A DNA stretch of 64,000 bases, from the NCBI GenBank assembly GCA_018380885.1, contig JAGZSY010000002.1, positions 1-64,000 on the forward strand. The letters are read 5' to 3'. Both the position numbers and the translations under genes were made by a program. A model generated the notes under the pieces. That model saw only the letters and a list, made by a program, of their open reading frames with translations, searched no databases and was not told the origin of the DNA. Shown here piece after piece: positions 9,249 to 18,326 of the stretch. Source of the DNA: Enterocloster asparagiformis (GTDB taxonomy: Bacteria > Bacillota > Clostridia > Lachnospirales > Lachnospiraceae). Within the stretch, counting starts at the first letter, position 1. Every line of letters begins with the position of its first letter.

Positions 9249-10718
9249 ATGAGCCATGAAGGATTTCAGTACCAAAAAATATTTCAAATTTTAAAGTATA
9301 AGATTGAGTCCGGGATCATGCCAAAGGGCTGCGCTCTCCCTTCCTCCGCCATGCTCTGCAAGAAATATAAAGTATCTGATAAAACCATACGGCGTGTATT
9401 TGCTATGTTAACGGAGGCGGGATTGATTGAGACCAAGGAGCGTAAGCGCGCCGTTGTCATCTTCGACAAGTCCATGCCGGCTCCTGCTGCCCCGGCTTCA
9501 AAAGAGCAAAATCCTATTGCCGTGACGGAAATTTTAAAAACGGCCGAGCTTTTTTGTTATCCCCTGATTTTCCATGGTATTTCTCTGTGCCGTGAAGAGG
9601 ACTGGGCGATTCCTGAACAGCTGCTCCGGCAAATGGATCCGGCGCTGCCCGGTCTGTTTTGGAGAAACTCGGAATTATTCTGGAGGTTTTTTATTGCCAG
9701 ATGTGAAAACGAGCTGGCTCTTCGCGTGGTGGACAGCCTTGGCTTTTTAGATATTGGCTGCCAGGCATATCCCATAGGGCTGCGCATCGACTACCGCAAT
9801 GCCTTGCTGGAGTTTGTGAGTAAAGCAAAGCATTCCCATCTTACGACAGAGGAACTGCAAAATATCCTGTCCGGATTTTTTAATTTCACGCCCTTGGCAG
9901 TGAAAAATTTTGAGTGTTTTCTCCCCGAGTCCTCCCCTCTCAGAACAGGCGTTTTAGTTTCCGAGCAATGGACGAATACCTCCGAGGAACGGTATTTGAT
10001 CGTGTGTTTGGATATACTGGGCCTGATTTCCGCTGGAGTTTACCTCCCCGGCGATCAGCTGCCCTCCCATATCGTCCTGCAAAGGCAGTACGGCGTCAGT
10101 GTCACTACCACATTACAGGCGATCCGGATGTTAAAACAACAGGGTATGGTAGAAACCACCAGAGGCAAAGGTATTTTTGTGTCTGCAAATCCGCCGGCGC
10201 CGGAGGAAATCTCCATCCCCGCACAGCTCATTGCCAAATACAGCAAACGGTACTTAGAGACCCTGGCGCTGCTCTCCATCACAGCCCGCAGCGCGGCGCT
10301 CCATGTGGCCTTAAACGTATCCCGTGAACAGGCGCAGGCTCTGCTTTTGAATGTAAAAGAGATGGAGCATATCAGCGATCTGTATCAGCCGGCGCCCATT
10401 GTAATTCTTGAGTTCTTGACAGACCACCTTCTTTGCAAAGCCATGCGGGCAGTTTATATGACCATTCTCGAAAATTACCATATTGGCCGTAAAATCCCCA
10501 AACTTGTGAATCGCCAAAATCCTTCTAAAAAGCTGGAGGTATACCGCAGATGCGCCGGCGCCGCGCAGGCTCTGCTGGACGGGCGCCACGCCGAATTTGC
10601 AGAGCGGACGGCAGATATGTTTTACTACACGCAGCAGCAGATTATATCGGAGTACAGGCGGTTAAATTATCAGGAAGCGTTGGCGGAGCATTTTGACGGC
10701 TCCCATCTTTGGGCATAA
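9249..10718 (+). CDS. Regulator with two GntR-type winged helices
   Basis: A 489-residue protein. I use the ATG at 9249, which follows GCAGGTG; the longer frame starts inside unlikely sequence. Residues about 5-75 are a GntR winged helix (YQKIFQILKYKIESGIMPKG, then SSAMLCKKYKVSDKTIRRVF). A second, better-conserved one lies at about 258-325 (DILGLISAGVYLPGDQLPSH, VTTTLQAIRMLKQQGMVETT, RGKGIF). The regions after each are helical, without a clear FCD, UTRA or aminotransferase domain. The hybrid kinase starts about 70 nt downstream, so this is probably the transcriptional arm of the sensory locus. The ligand is unknown. Confidence 0.75.
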   Translation: MSHEGFQYQKIFQILKYKIESGIMPKGCALPSSAMLCKKYKVSDKTIRRVFAMLTEAGLIETKERKRAVVIFDKSMPAPAAPASKEQNPIAVTEILKTAELFCYPLIFHGISLCREEDWAIPEQLLRQMDPALPGLFWRNSELFWRFFIARCENELALRVVDSLGFLDIGCQAYPIGLRIDYRNALLEFVSKAKHSHLTTEELQNILSGFFNFTPLAVKNFECFLPESSPLRTGVLVSEQWTNTSEERYLIVCLDILGLISAGVYLPGDQLPSHIVLQRQYGVSVTTTLQAIRMLKQQGMVETTRGKGIFVSANPPAPEEISIPAQLIAKYSKRYLETLALLSITARSAALHVALNVSREQAQALLLNVKEMEHISDLYQPAPIVILEFLTDHLLCKAMRAVYMTILENYHIGRKIPKLVNRQNPSKKLEVYRRCAGAAQALLDGRHAEFAERTADMFYYTQQQIISEYRRLNYQEALAEHFDGSHLWA

Positions 10719-10791
10719 GAGCCTGAAAGGACTCACGCTTGGGCGCAACAGGCGCTTGAATGCGATTTTTTTACGGAGAGGATGTGGTGTT

Positions 10792-12933
10792 TTGATTCGG
10801 AGAATTACCGATCATGTGAAGGGGGCCTGGGGGGAAATGAGGCTCAGATTCCGCTTTTGTACCATTTTGATGACAATCCTTGTTTTTGCCGAGTTTGCCA
10901 CCTTTATCATCGGTTACCGCCACTTGAACCAGTCTATGCAGAATGAGCGCATCGACTCTGTGGGACAGTTGGGCGCGCTGATCTCGGAAAAGCTCTCCCT
11001 TCTCCGGGGGCAGTTTGAAGTAGAGCTCAGACAATCGGCACAGACATTAATGTATACAGGCGTGTCCACCTCCCGCGAGGCGAACGCGGTGCTGGCAGAC
11101 ACCGAGGATTTGTATTTGATGACTGCAGGCGGAGCGTGCCTCTCTCTCCAGGGAGCTCCCATTGTATTTTCCAGTGAGCAGATCACAGAAAATCTGCTTT
11201 ATTCGGAGGAAATCAGCTCCGCGTTTGCCACAGTCCAGGGCAAAGGCGATTTTTGGATTTTTGCAATCCCTCTGCACGGTATGACGATCGATGATCAAAC
11301 GATTGTTGGACTCTTAAAGCTGGTGGATGCAAAGAGATACGAGGACATTACCGCCACCACGCTGTACGACGACAAGGGAGCCGCCTATGTGGTGGACGGC
11401 AACGGAACGATCCTGCTGCGCCCCGCCGTCTCAAGTGTTAACGCATATTTCAAGGGCTATAACTTTATTCAAATTCTTCAGAGCGAGAACGCGGCGGAAA
11501 AACAGGTGCAGCTATTGCAGCAAGCCTTACTCCATCAGGAAAAAGCGGAAATCGTCGTATCCGTTCTGGATCACACCTGGCTCATCCAAAGCTTTCCTGA
11601 CGAGGGAAACCGAAATATCGTGATGGCGATTCCGATCTCCATCACCGCGCAGGAAACCTTTTCGGGGATGAGTTTCGTCATTGTGATGATTGCGCTGATG
11701 CTCATGACCATCTCCGCGCTTTTCCTCATTTGGATTTTCCATTATGTGAGAATTAACCAGAAGATAAAGCTTGAAAGTGCCAAGGCGGAATTAAAAAGCG
11801 ACTTCCTGAATAAGATATCCCACGATATCCGCACGCCGCTCAATGCCATTGTGGGCATGCTGGAACTGTCCATGCGCGCGGTCAACGACGATGACCCGGT
11901 CGCCGATTATCTGAAAAAGGCCAGAAAGTCCAGCCAGTATCTCCTGGAGATTATCAACGACGTGCTGGATATGAGCCGGATTGACTGCGGAAAAATGCGC
12001 ATTGCCCGCAGCCCCTTTGACATGCGGGAATTGCTGGACACTGTGATGGAGCTGTCGCTCTATCCCGCCGCGGAGAAGGAGCTGAACCTGCAATTAGAAC
12101 GCCCTGCCTCCTGCCACGCCGCTTTTCAGGGGGACGCGCTCAGGATTAAGCAGTGCCTTGTGAACTTAGTTTCAAATGCCATTAAATTTACGCCTCAAAA
12201 GGGAACGGTCACGTTGCGCTATGAGGAACTGGGCGAGAGGGACAACCTCCTTTTGGTACGGTTTACGGTTGTGGATACCGGCATCGGGATGGACCCGGAA
12301 TTTCTGCCAAACATATTTAAGCCCTTTGAGCAGGAGAAATCCTCTCTCACGTCGCCCCATGTGGGCAGCGGCCTTGGGCTCGCCATCGTCCACAGCCTGG
12401 TCACACTGATGAACGGCAGCGTGCAGGTTGAGAGTGAATTGGGCGTTGGAACAAAATTTGTAATCGATCTGCCGCTGGAACGCACCGATCCCAGCGCACT
12501 TAGCGCGCACGCGGAAAGTGAACTGCCCGTAGACCTTTCCGATAAACGGATTTTGCTTGCGGAGGATAATGACCTTAACCGCGAGATCATCGCGGACTTG
12601 CTGGCAAATATGGGACTTGCGGTAGATACTGCTGAAAATGGCGCGGATGCGGTTGAAAAATTCAAAGCCGCTCCTGAAAACTACTACGCCATGATTCTGA
12701 TGGATATCCAAATGCCCGTCATGAACGGCTTGGAAGCCGCAGAGGCGATCCGAAGCTCCCGCCACAAGGACGCGGAAAAAATTCCCATCGTGGCGCTGTC
12801 CGCCAATGCCTTTGACGAGGACGTTGAAAACTCTCTCTGTCACGGAATGCAGGCGCATCTTTCAAAACCCATTGACATCAGCCAGCTTCAAAAGCTGTTT
12901 CGGCAATATCTGGAGAGGAGGCCCGAACCATGA
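10792..12933 (+). CDS. Hybrid sensor histidine kinase with receiver
   Basis: About 713 residues from the TTG at 10792, which follows GGAGAGGA; an ATG at 10837 is the alternative. Membrane helices near residues 22-42 and 315-345 flank a roughly 270-residue outer sensor domain of Cache type by size and layout. HisKA holds the phospho-acceptor in KISHDIRTPLNAIVGM. The ATPase domain has NLVSNAIKFTP and GSGLGLAI, and a C-terminal receiver has LLAEDND and ILMDIQMPVMNGLEA. No histidine phosphotransfer domain or separate regulator follows. The stop overlaps the next start by 4 nt (ATGA), so it is translationally coupled to the solute-binding lipoprotein. Confidence 0.9.
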   Translation: MIRRITDHVKGAWGEMRLRFRFCTILMTILVFAEFATFIIGYRHLNQSMQNERIDSVGQLGALISEKLSLLRGQFEVELRQSAQTLMYTGVSTSREANAVLADTEDLYLMTAGGACLSLQGAPIVFSSEQITENLLYSEEISSAFATVQGKGDFWIFAIPLHGMTIDDQTIVGLLKLVDAKRYEDITATTLYDDKGAAYVVDGNGTILLRPAVSSVNAYFKGYNFIQILQSENAAEKQVQLLQQALLHQEKAEIVVSVLDHTWLIQSFPDEGNRNIVMAIPISITAQETFSGMSFVIVMIALMLMTISALFLIWIFHYVRINQKIKLESAKAELKSDFLNKISHDIRTPLNAIVGMLELSMRAVNDDDPVADYLKKARKSSQYLLEIINDVLDMSRIDCGKMRIARSPFDMRELLDTVMELSLYPAAEKELNLQLERPASCHAAFQGDALRIKQCLVNLVSNAIKFTPQKGTVTLRYEELGERDNLLLVRFTVVDTGIGMDPEFLPNIFKPFEQEKSSLTSPHVGSGLGLAIVHSLVTLMNGSVQVESELGVGTKFVIDLPLERTDPSALSAHAESELPVDLSDKRILLAEDNDLNREIIADLLANMGLAVDTAENGADAVEKFKAAPENYYAMILMDIQMPVMNGLEAAEAIRSSRHKDAEKIPIVALSANAFDEDVENSLCHGMQAHLSKPIDISQLQKLFRQYLERRPEP

Positions 12934-14798
12934 AGCGACCGCGTAATTTAACCGGCCTGTCCGCAATAATGGCGCTTGCGCTCTTGTCCGGGCTGACAGC
13001 CTGCGGCCCAGCAAGGCAGAAAACGGACGCGGAAGCTTTGTTCTGCGCAGACAACGAAATTTTGACTTACCAGCCGGTGGATTTGGATAAAACAGTCATC
13101 ACCCTGGGGCTCTATGCTTCTTGCGATACAAAACTGCTGGAAGCCGCCATTGAGGCCAAATTTCCCGGTGTGGACATTGTCGTCTTAGATCAGGCCGGAG
13201 AAACCGATTTTAGTCTTTATGGCGAGAATGGCATTGCAGAAAATGATTTGACTGATATTATTTTTACTTCTCCAAATCCCACAAAAAACCCAGAGGTATT
13301 TTACGATTTGTCCTCCGAGGAATTTACCCAGCGGTATCATCTGTCCGCGCTAAATGAGCTGAGCCAAGACGGAAAGCTTTATCAATTGCCCATCAGCAGC
13401 ACGGCGAACGGCATTTACTACAATAAAACCTTATTTGAACAGCACGGCTGGGAAATCCCCGCAACCATTGACGAATTTTATGCGCTGTGCGATGTGATTT
13501 CCGCCGAGGGTATTCGTCCGTTCGTCCCCTGCTTTAAATACTCGATCCGGGGGGTTGGGCTGGGTTTTTCCAACCGCACCGTATTCTCTGATTTGGAAAA
13601 AAAGGCGCAGTATGACAAATTTGCAAAGGGGGAGGCCTCCTGCAAAGGTCTGCTGGAACCATATTATGAAGTTCTCAGAACGCTCTACAACAAGGGCATT
13701 GTGGTGGAAAGCGATTTTTCTTCCAGCCTGACTCAAAATCGGCAGGCGCTCTACGCGGGCAAAATCGCCATGCTGCCCGAGCGTTTGGATATGTTCTCAC
13801 TGTACGCGCAAGAGCAGCCGGATTGTGAAATCGGCTTCATCGGATACTTTACCGACACGCCAAATGAGCGCTGGATGCAGCTCATCCCCGGCCGCAGCAT
13901 GCTGCTGTCAAAGCACTCCATGAATGACCCAAATAAAAAATCCGTTTTGCTGGACATTTTTGACTATCTCAGCACAAATGAGGGGCAGGATATCCTGCTC
14001 CGGTGCTTTACCGGCCTGAGCAGCCTCGCCTCCTATGAGGCGGATTTACCAGAGGAAATCCGTGATGTACAGGATTGCATCGACAGAGGACAGATATTTT
14101 TCGCGGCCGACTTCGCATCTGATGATTATAATGACATTGTGAAACAATGGATGATGGGAAATATGACCATGGACGAGATCATTGCCGCCACCGATCAGTT
14201 TCACCAGCGTGATGTGGAACGCTCCCAAAAGGCTGCCTCCATCGGAACGGCGACGGAAACCTTTACCATGCTGGAAACCAGCTTCTTTGTTGCCGACACG
14301 ATGCGCAAGGCCACCGGGGCCGACATTGCCCTTGTGCTCCACGCCAACTATTACAAGGGGAATTTCGCCAAGCTTTATAAGGGCGACATTTTCCTGCCCG
14401 GGCAATTTTATCTGCGCAGCGTCGCCACGGACGACCATTTGACAACATACGAAATTACCGGTGAGAATCTTAAAAAGCTGATGGAACACCCAGTGTTAGA
14501 CGGCGCGGAAATCAACGCCATGTACGCCTTTTCCGGTCTGAAAATGGAATATGCCCCCTGGTATCCCGCTGACCGGAATGTTCTCTCACTGACCTTGGCG
14601 GACGGAAATGAACTGGACAATACCGCGGTGTACACTGTGGCTGCCTGGGCTACCTCCATTGATGAATCTTATATTTCTTCCACCCTTTGCACTCACGAAG
14701 AAGTTGGCACCAATGTTGATATGATGACATCCGCCATCCGGCAGGCAGGCGCAGTCTCGCCGCCCAACGATCACAGGATTACGCTGAAATGGAACTAG
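12930..14798 (+). CDS. Solute-binding lipoprotein fused to 5'-nucleotidase C-terminal-like domain
   Basis: A 622-residue lipoprotein. The signal peptide ends in a lipobox SGLTAC with Cys25. Residues about 45-410 match family 1 extracellular solute-binding proteins (LYQLPISSTANGIYYNKTLFEQHGW is the typical hinge region, abbreviated here to YYNKTLFEQHGW). Residues about 440-600 resemble the 5'-nucleotidase C-terminal substrate domain: FFVADTMRKATGADIALVLH, then TTYEITGENLKKLMEH and YTVAAW. The metallophosphatase half that normally precedes this domain is absent. It sits between two hybrid kinases with no permease nearby, so it is more likely a periplasmic-type sensor partner than a transporter component. 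This is inference. Confidence 0.8.
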   Translation: MKRPRNLTGLSAIMALALLSGLTACGPARQKTDAEALFCADNEILTYQPVDLDKTVITLGLYASCDTKLLEAAIEAKFPGVDIVVLDQAGETDFSLYGENGIAENDLTDIIFTSPNPTKNPEVFYDLSSEEFTQRYHLSALNELSQDGKLYQLPISSTANGIYYNKTLFEQHGWEIPATIDEFYALCDVISAEGIRPFVPCFKYSIRGVGLGFSNRTVFSDLEKKAQYDKFAKGEASCKGLLEPYYEVLRTLYNKGIVVESDFSSSLTQNRQALYAGKIAMLPERLDMFSLYAQEQPDCEIGFIGYFTDTPNERWMQLIPGRSMLLSKHSMNDPNKKSVLLDIFDYLSTNEGQDILLRCFTGLSSLASYEADLPEEIRDVQDCIDRGQIFFAADFASDDYNDIVKQWMMGNMTMDEIIAATDQFHQRDVERSQKAASIGTATETFTMLETSFFVADTMRKATGADIALVLHANYYKGNFAKLYKGDIFLPGQFYLRSVATDDHLTTYEITGENLKKLMEHPVLDGAEINAMYAFSGLKMEYAPWYPADRNVLSLTLADGNELDNTAVYTVAAWATSIDESYISSTLCTHEEVGTNVDMMTSAIRQAGAVSPPNDHRITLKWN

Positions 14799-14870
14799 CC
14801 CGCAAACGCACATTTTATCGGCGCAGGCGTGCGGTCCATAAAAATTCGCGTACACATTAGGAGGTTTTTC

Positions 14871-17666
14871 ATGAATCCTGTCAAGATAAGGCAATTATTA
14901 AAAGAACCATTTATCACCGCTTGTATTGCGCTTTTGATCATTACAGCTTTGGCTTTTCCGGCGGCTGCCGCTACCGAAAAGCCGGTTGTGCTCAAAGTGC
15001 CCTTTCCGGAGATTCAGGGCTTCACCATGATTGACGATAAGGGACATCGCTACGGGCTGGTGGTGGACTATCTGAACGAAATTGCCAAATACACCGGTTG
15101 GACCTATGAATATATCGACACTACGGGCCTGGATATGGTGGATGATTTTATATCCGGAGAATACGACCTGATGGGCGGCACCTATTACATAGAATCGCTG
15201 GAGAAATATTTTGCATATCCCGACTACAGCTGCGGCTATACAAAATCCGTCCTGCTGGCGCGCCAGGATGACAATACCATACGCGGCTACGACTACAAGG
15301 ACCTGGACGGAAAAACCATCGGCGTTGTCCAGCATGCGGCGGAACATGTGCGGCGGCTGGAGGAATATTTAGCGCTCAACGGGCTTCACTGTACCATAAA
15401 AAAATATTCGCCCGATGAGGTTACCGCGGGACAGCTTGACAAGGATTTAACCGATGGGATAATCGATGTAAAGCTTGGGAATATAACGGACGACACCGGC
15501 GAATTTCGCGCAGTGGCCTATATTGATGCACAGCCCCACTACATTGTAACTCATCCGGACAACCCTGCGCTATTGGAACAGCTTAATTGGGCCATGGGTA
15601 AAATTCTGTCTGCGAACCCTGATTTTCCAACCCAGCTCTATCAGAAATATTTTGACGCCACCAGCGTGCGCAGCTTAATGCTGACCGATGAGGAACGGAA
15701 ATACGTTCAGGAAAAGGGTACAGTGACAGTGGCCGTGCCCCATTACTTTCATCCTTTTTACTGCGCCGATACGGAGGATGGCGGACACGACGGTATTATC
15801 CCTGAGCTGCTTCAAAAAATAAGCGAGCAATACGGCTTGGAATTTTCCTACGTCTTTGCCGACAGCTATGCGCAGACATTACAGCTGGTGATGGAGGGAA
15901 AAGCCGATATGGCGGGCTTTTTCTACGACGATCTCCACGGGGACTCCCAGGGTAAGCTGGTGGCCTCTGCGCACTATTCCACCTTAAACGACTTGATTGT
16001 GCGCAATAAATCCGTGACTTATCCGGGAGAAAATCTCACCTGCGGCTTGCTCGAAGGCCGCCAGCTGCCGGAGTACGCCAAGGCCAGCCATGTAAAATAT
16101 TACAAAACCGTCTATGACGTGCTTTGCGCCGTGAATACCGGCGCTGTAGATTTTGCCTGCGGTTTGGCAGCCCATATGGAGCAGGTCATACAGGCCAATA
16201 TATTTAACAATGTTGTGCCCGTCAGCCAATCTGAAAGCCGCACGGAGTTCAGCTTCGCCTTGCCCAGACCGATCGATTCCGATTTGCTCACCATCCTCAA
16301 CAAGGGCATCAACAGCCTCTCCGAAAAGGAAAAGATGGCCATTGTGGATCACAATTTCGTTTCCATCGGTAACTCATCTACCTCAATACGCCGTTTCATT
16401 GAAGGGAACCCCATAACCGCGGTGTTTGTCATCGGCGCTTTTTCCATGCTGATGATCACCGTCATCGCTGTCATTTCCAAAATGAGAGTCCAGGCCGCAA
16501 ATATGCAAAAGGCCGTTGCCAAGGTGGAGGCGAAAAGCAAGGCAAAAAGCGAGTTCTTTTCCCGCATGAGCCATGAAATCCGCACACCTATGAACGCGAT
16601 TGTGGGGCTTACCACCCTTCTTTTCATGAAGGATGATATCCCGGAGGATGCCAAGGAAATCCTGACAAAGCTGAACACCTCATCCCACTATCTGTTGGGG
16701 CTGATCAACGACATTTTAGATATGAGCCGCATCGACAGCGGCATGCTGCAGATAGCCTCTGAAAATTTTTCTCTCAGCCTGGTGCTGGATGAGATCGACA
16801 GCATCATGCAGTCGCAGGCCCTGCGCAAGCAGATACGGCTTTCCTGCGACGTCAATCTCAACCACCCCAATTTGGTGGGGGATTCCATCCGCCTCAAGCA
16901 GGTGCTCATGAATCTGCTCTCTAACGCCATCAAATTTACACCGGCCGGCGGCCAAGTGTGCCTGACGGTGGAGGAAACCCAGGCAACTGCCACAGAAGCG
17001 TCCTATCTGTTTCGCGTTTCCGATACCGGCGTAGGCATCGCCGAGGAGGATTTATCCCGCATCTTTGAGTCCTTTGAGCAGATCGGCAGCAACCATTCCC
17101 GCAGCCAGGGAACAGGCTTAGGGCTTCCCATCAGCCTCAATATCGTAGAATGCATGGGCGGCAAATTGCAGGTGGAAAGCGAACCTGGCAAGGGCAGCGA
17201 GTTTTATTTCAGCCTCACCTTGCCATTTGGAGAGCCGCCGAAAGCGCCTGCGCCCCAGATTTTGGAAAATACGTTTGACGGCGTGCGCTTCTTGCTGGTG
17301 GAGGACAACCTGCTCAACGCGGAAATTGCCACGGACATCCTATCCCTTGAAGGCGCACAGGTAGCGCTTGCGGCAGACGGCGTTCAGGCAGTGGATCAAT
17401 TTTTACAGAGTGAGCCAGGACATTTTGATGTGATTTTGATGGATATGCAGATGCCCAACATGAACGGTCTGGAGGCAACCAAGACGATACGGGCCTCCGA
17501 CCATCCGGATGCCCGGTCCATCCCGATTATTGCGCTCACAGCAAACACGCTCCAGGAGGACCGAAACATGGCAAGTGACGCAGGAATGAATGATTTCCTC
17601 ACCAAACCTTTGGATATAAGCCAGATTCACACGATTCTGCAAAAATGGCTGCGCAGAGAAGATTGA
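14871..17666 (+). CDS. Hybrid histidine kinase with two solute-binding sensor domains
   Basis: 931 residues from the ATG at 14871, after a strong TAGGAGG. A signal/anchor helix (about 15-35) precedes two tandem family 3 solute-binding domains: about 38-265 (IQGFTMIDDKGHRYGLVVDY) and about 280-510 (FHPFYCADTEDGGHDGIIPE). A membrane helix (about 530-552) leads to HisKA (FFSRMSHEIRTPMNAIVGL), ATPase (NLLSNAIKFTP, GTGLGLPIS) and receiver (VILMDMQMPNMNGLEATK) domains. The layout is that of BvgS/EvgS-type sensors. It is the last gene of the locus; ligands may be amino acids or other small polar solutes. Confidence 0.92.
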   Translation: MNPVKIRQLLKEPFITACIALLIITALAFPAAAATEKPVVLKVPFPEIQGFTMIDDKGHRYGLVVDYLNEIAKYTGWTYEYIDTTGLDMVDDFISGEYDLMGGTYYIESLEKYFAYPDYSCGYTKSVLLARQDDNTIRGYDYKDLDGKTIGVVQHAAEHVRRLEEYLALNGLHCTIKKYSPDEVTAGQLDKDLTDGIIDVKLGNITDDTGEFRAVAYIDAQPHYIVTHPDNPALLEQLNWAMGKILSANPDFPTQLYQKYFDATSVRSLMLTDEERKYVQEKGTVTVAVPHYFHPFYCADTEDGGHDGIIPELLQKISEQYGLEFSYVFADSYAQTLQLVMEGKADMAGFFYDDLHGDSQGKLVASAHYSTLNDLIVRNKSVTYPGENLTCGLLEGRQLPEYAKASHVKYYKTVYDVLCAVNTGAVDFACGLAAHMEQVIQANIFNNVVPVSQSESRTEFSFALPRPIDSDLLTILNKGINSLSEKEKMAIVDHNFVSIGNSSTSIRRFIEGNPITAVFVIGAFSMLMITVIAVISKMRVQAANMQKAVAKVEAKSKAKSEFFSRMSHEIRTPMNAIVGLTTLLFMKDDIPEDAKEILTKLNTSSHYLLGLINDILDMSRIDSGMLQIASENFSLSLVLDEIDSIMQSQALRKQIRLSCDVNLNHPNLVGDSIRLKQVLMNLLSNAIKFTPAGGQVCLTVEETQATATEASYLFRVSDTGVGIAEEDLSRIFESFEQIGSNHSRSQGTGLGLPISLNIVECMGGKLQVESEPGKGSEFYFSLTLPFGEPPKAPAPQILENTFDGVRFLLVEDNLLNAEIATDILSLEGAQVALAADGVQAVDQFLQSEPGHFDVILMDMQMPNMNGLEATKTIRASDHPDARSIPIIALTANTLQEDRNMASDAGMNDFLTKPLDISQIHTILQKWLRRED

Positions 17667-17751
17667 TTCTTAAGATAAAACTGAAATTTCAGCCGGTCTG
17701 GCTGCTCTGAATAGTCAAATACTGAAAAAAACAGATCGACGGATATATAAT

Positions 17752-17778
17752 AAGCCCATGGAGAACGTGGGCTTTTTT
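17752..17778 (+). terminator. Terminator of the sensory locus
   Basis: AAGCCCA and TGGGCTT pair around a short loop and are followed by a T run. It lies 85 nt after the second hybrid kinase. Confidence 0.75.
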
Positions 17779-17852
17779 ATCGTTCAGCCAACAGCCCGGG
17801 CAGTCTCCATCGGAAGTGCCCTGGCGGAACGCTGGACGCTCCGCCTTGCCCG

Positions 17853-18092
17853 TCACTTCAACAGGTCCATCAGATCGTTGAGCGTGTATGTATTTCCGCT
17901 CTCGTCCTCAAGCGCATACCGCTCCTGGCGGTCTTTCTTGGAAAAAAATTTGATCAGATCCTCCAGGCCGTTGACCGGTTGTTCTTCCACCAGACACTTT
18001 TTCCAGATAATCCCTGAATTGTTGACTGTGACCAGAGGATTCTCAAACCTCTTTTTATTGTACCTGTCCGCAATGTAATATGTAGTAGACAT
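17853..18092 (-). CDS. Small hypothetical protein
   Basis: 79 residues from the ATG at 18092, with GGAGG about 5 nt upstream; in-frame ATG and GTG codons just before overlap that site. The protein is charged and soluble, starts MSTTYYIADRYNKKRFENP and ends with a helix TYTLNDLMDLLK. No cysteine or catalytic motif is visible and the family is not recognised. It is monocistronic with its own promoter. Confidence 0.6.
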   Translation of the reverse strand: MSTTYYIADRYNKKRFENPLVTVNNSGIIWKKCLVEEQPVNGLEDLIKFFSKKDRQERYALEDESGNTYTLNDLMDLLK

Positions 18093-18178
18093 CATTACCT
18101 CCACCAGTGGGATTCATTTTATGATTAAACCATTGCCTCTGCCTATCGGCTGACGGCGATGGATACGTTTCTTTTATC

Positions 18179-18208
18179 AGTATATCATAGAATTGATTGT
18201 TTTTGTAA
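18179..18208 (-). promoter_or_regulatory. Possible promoter of the small protein gene
   Basis: On the - strand TTACAA (18208-18203) and TATACT (18184-18179) are 18 nt apart, about 90 nt before the ATG. The remaining gap up to 18326 shows nothing. Confidence 0.4.
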
Positions 18209-18326
18209 TTTTTATCTGTTGGACACCTGGCGAATCCCTTTTCGACTCCAATCTCCCCATTGCGTCTTTCAGCTTGTGCGATCAAAGGCTGACGGAAAAT
18301 GCCTTTCCCCTGAGCCTACGGAATCG

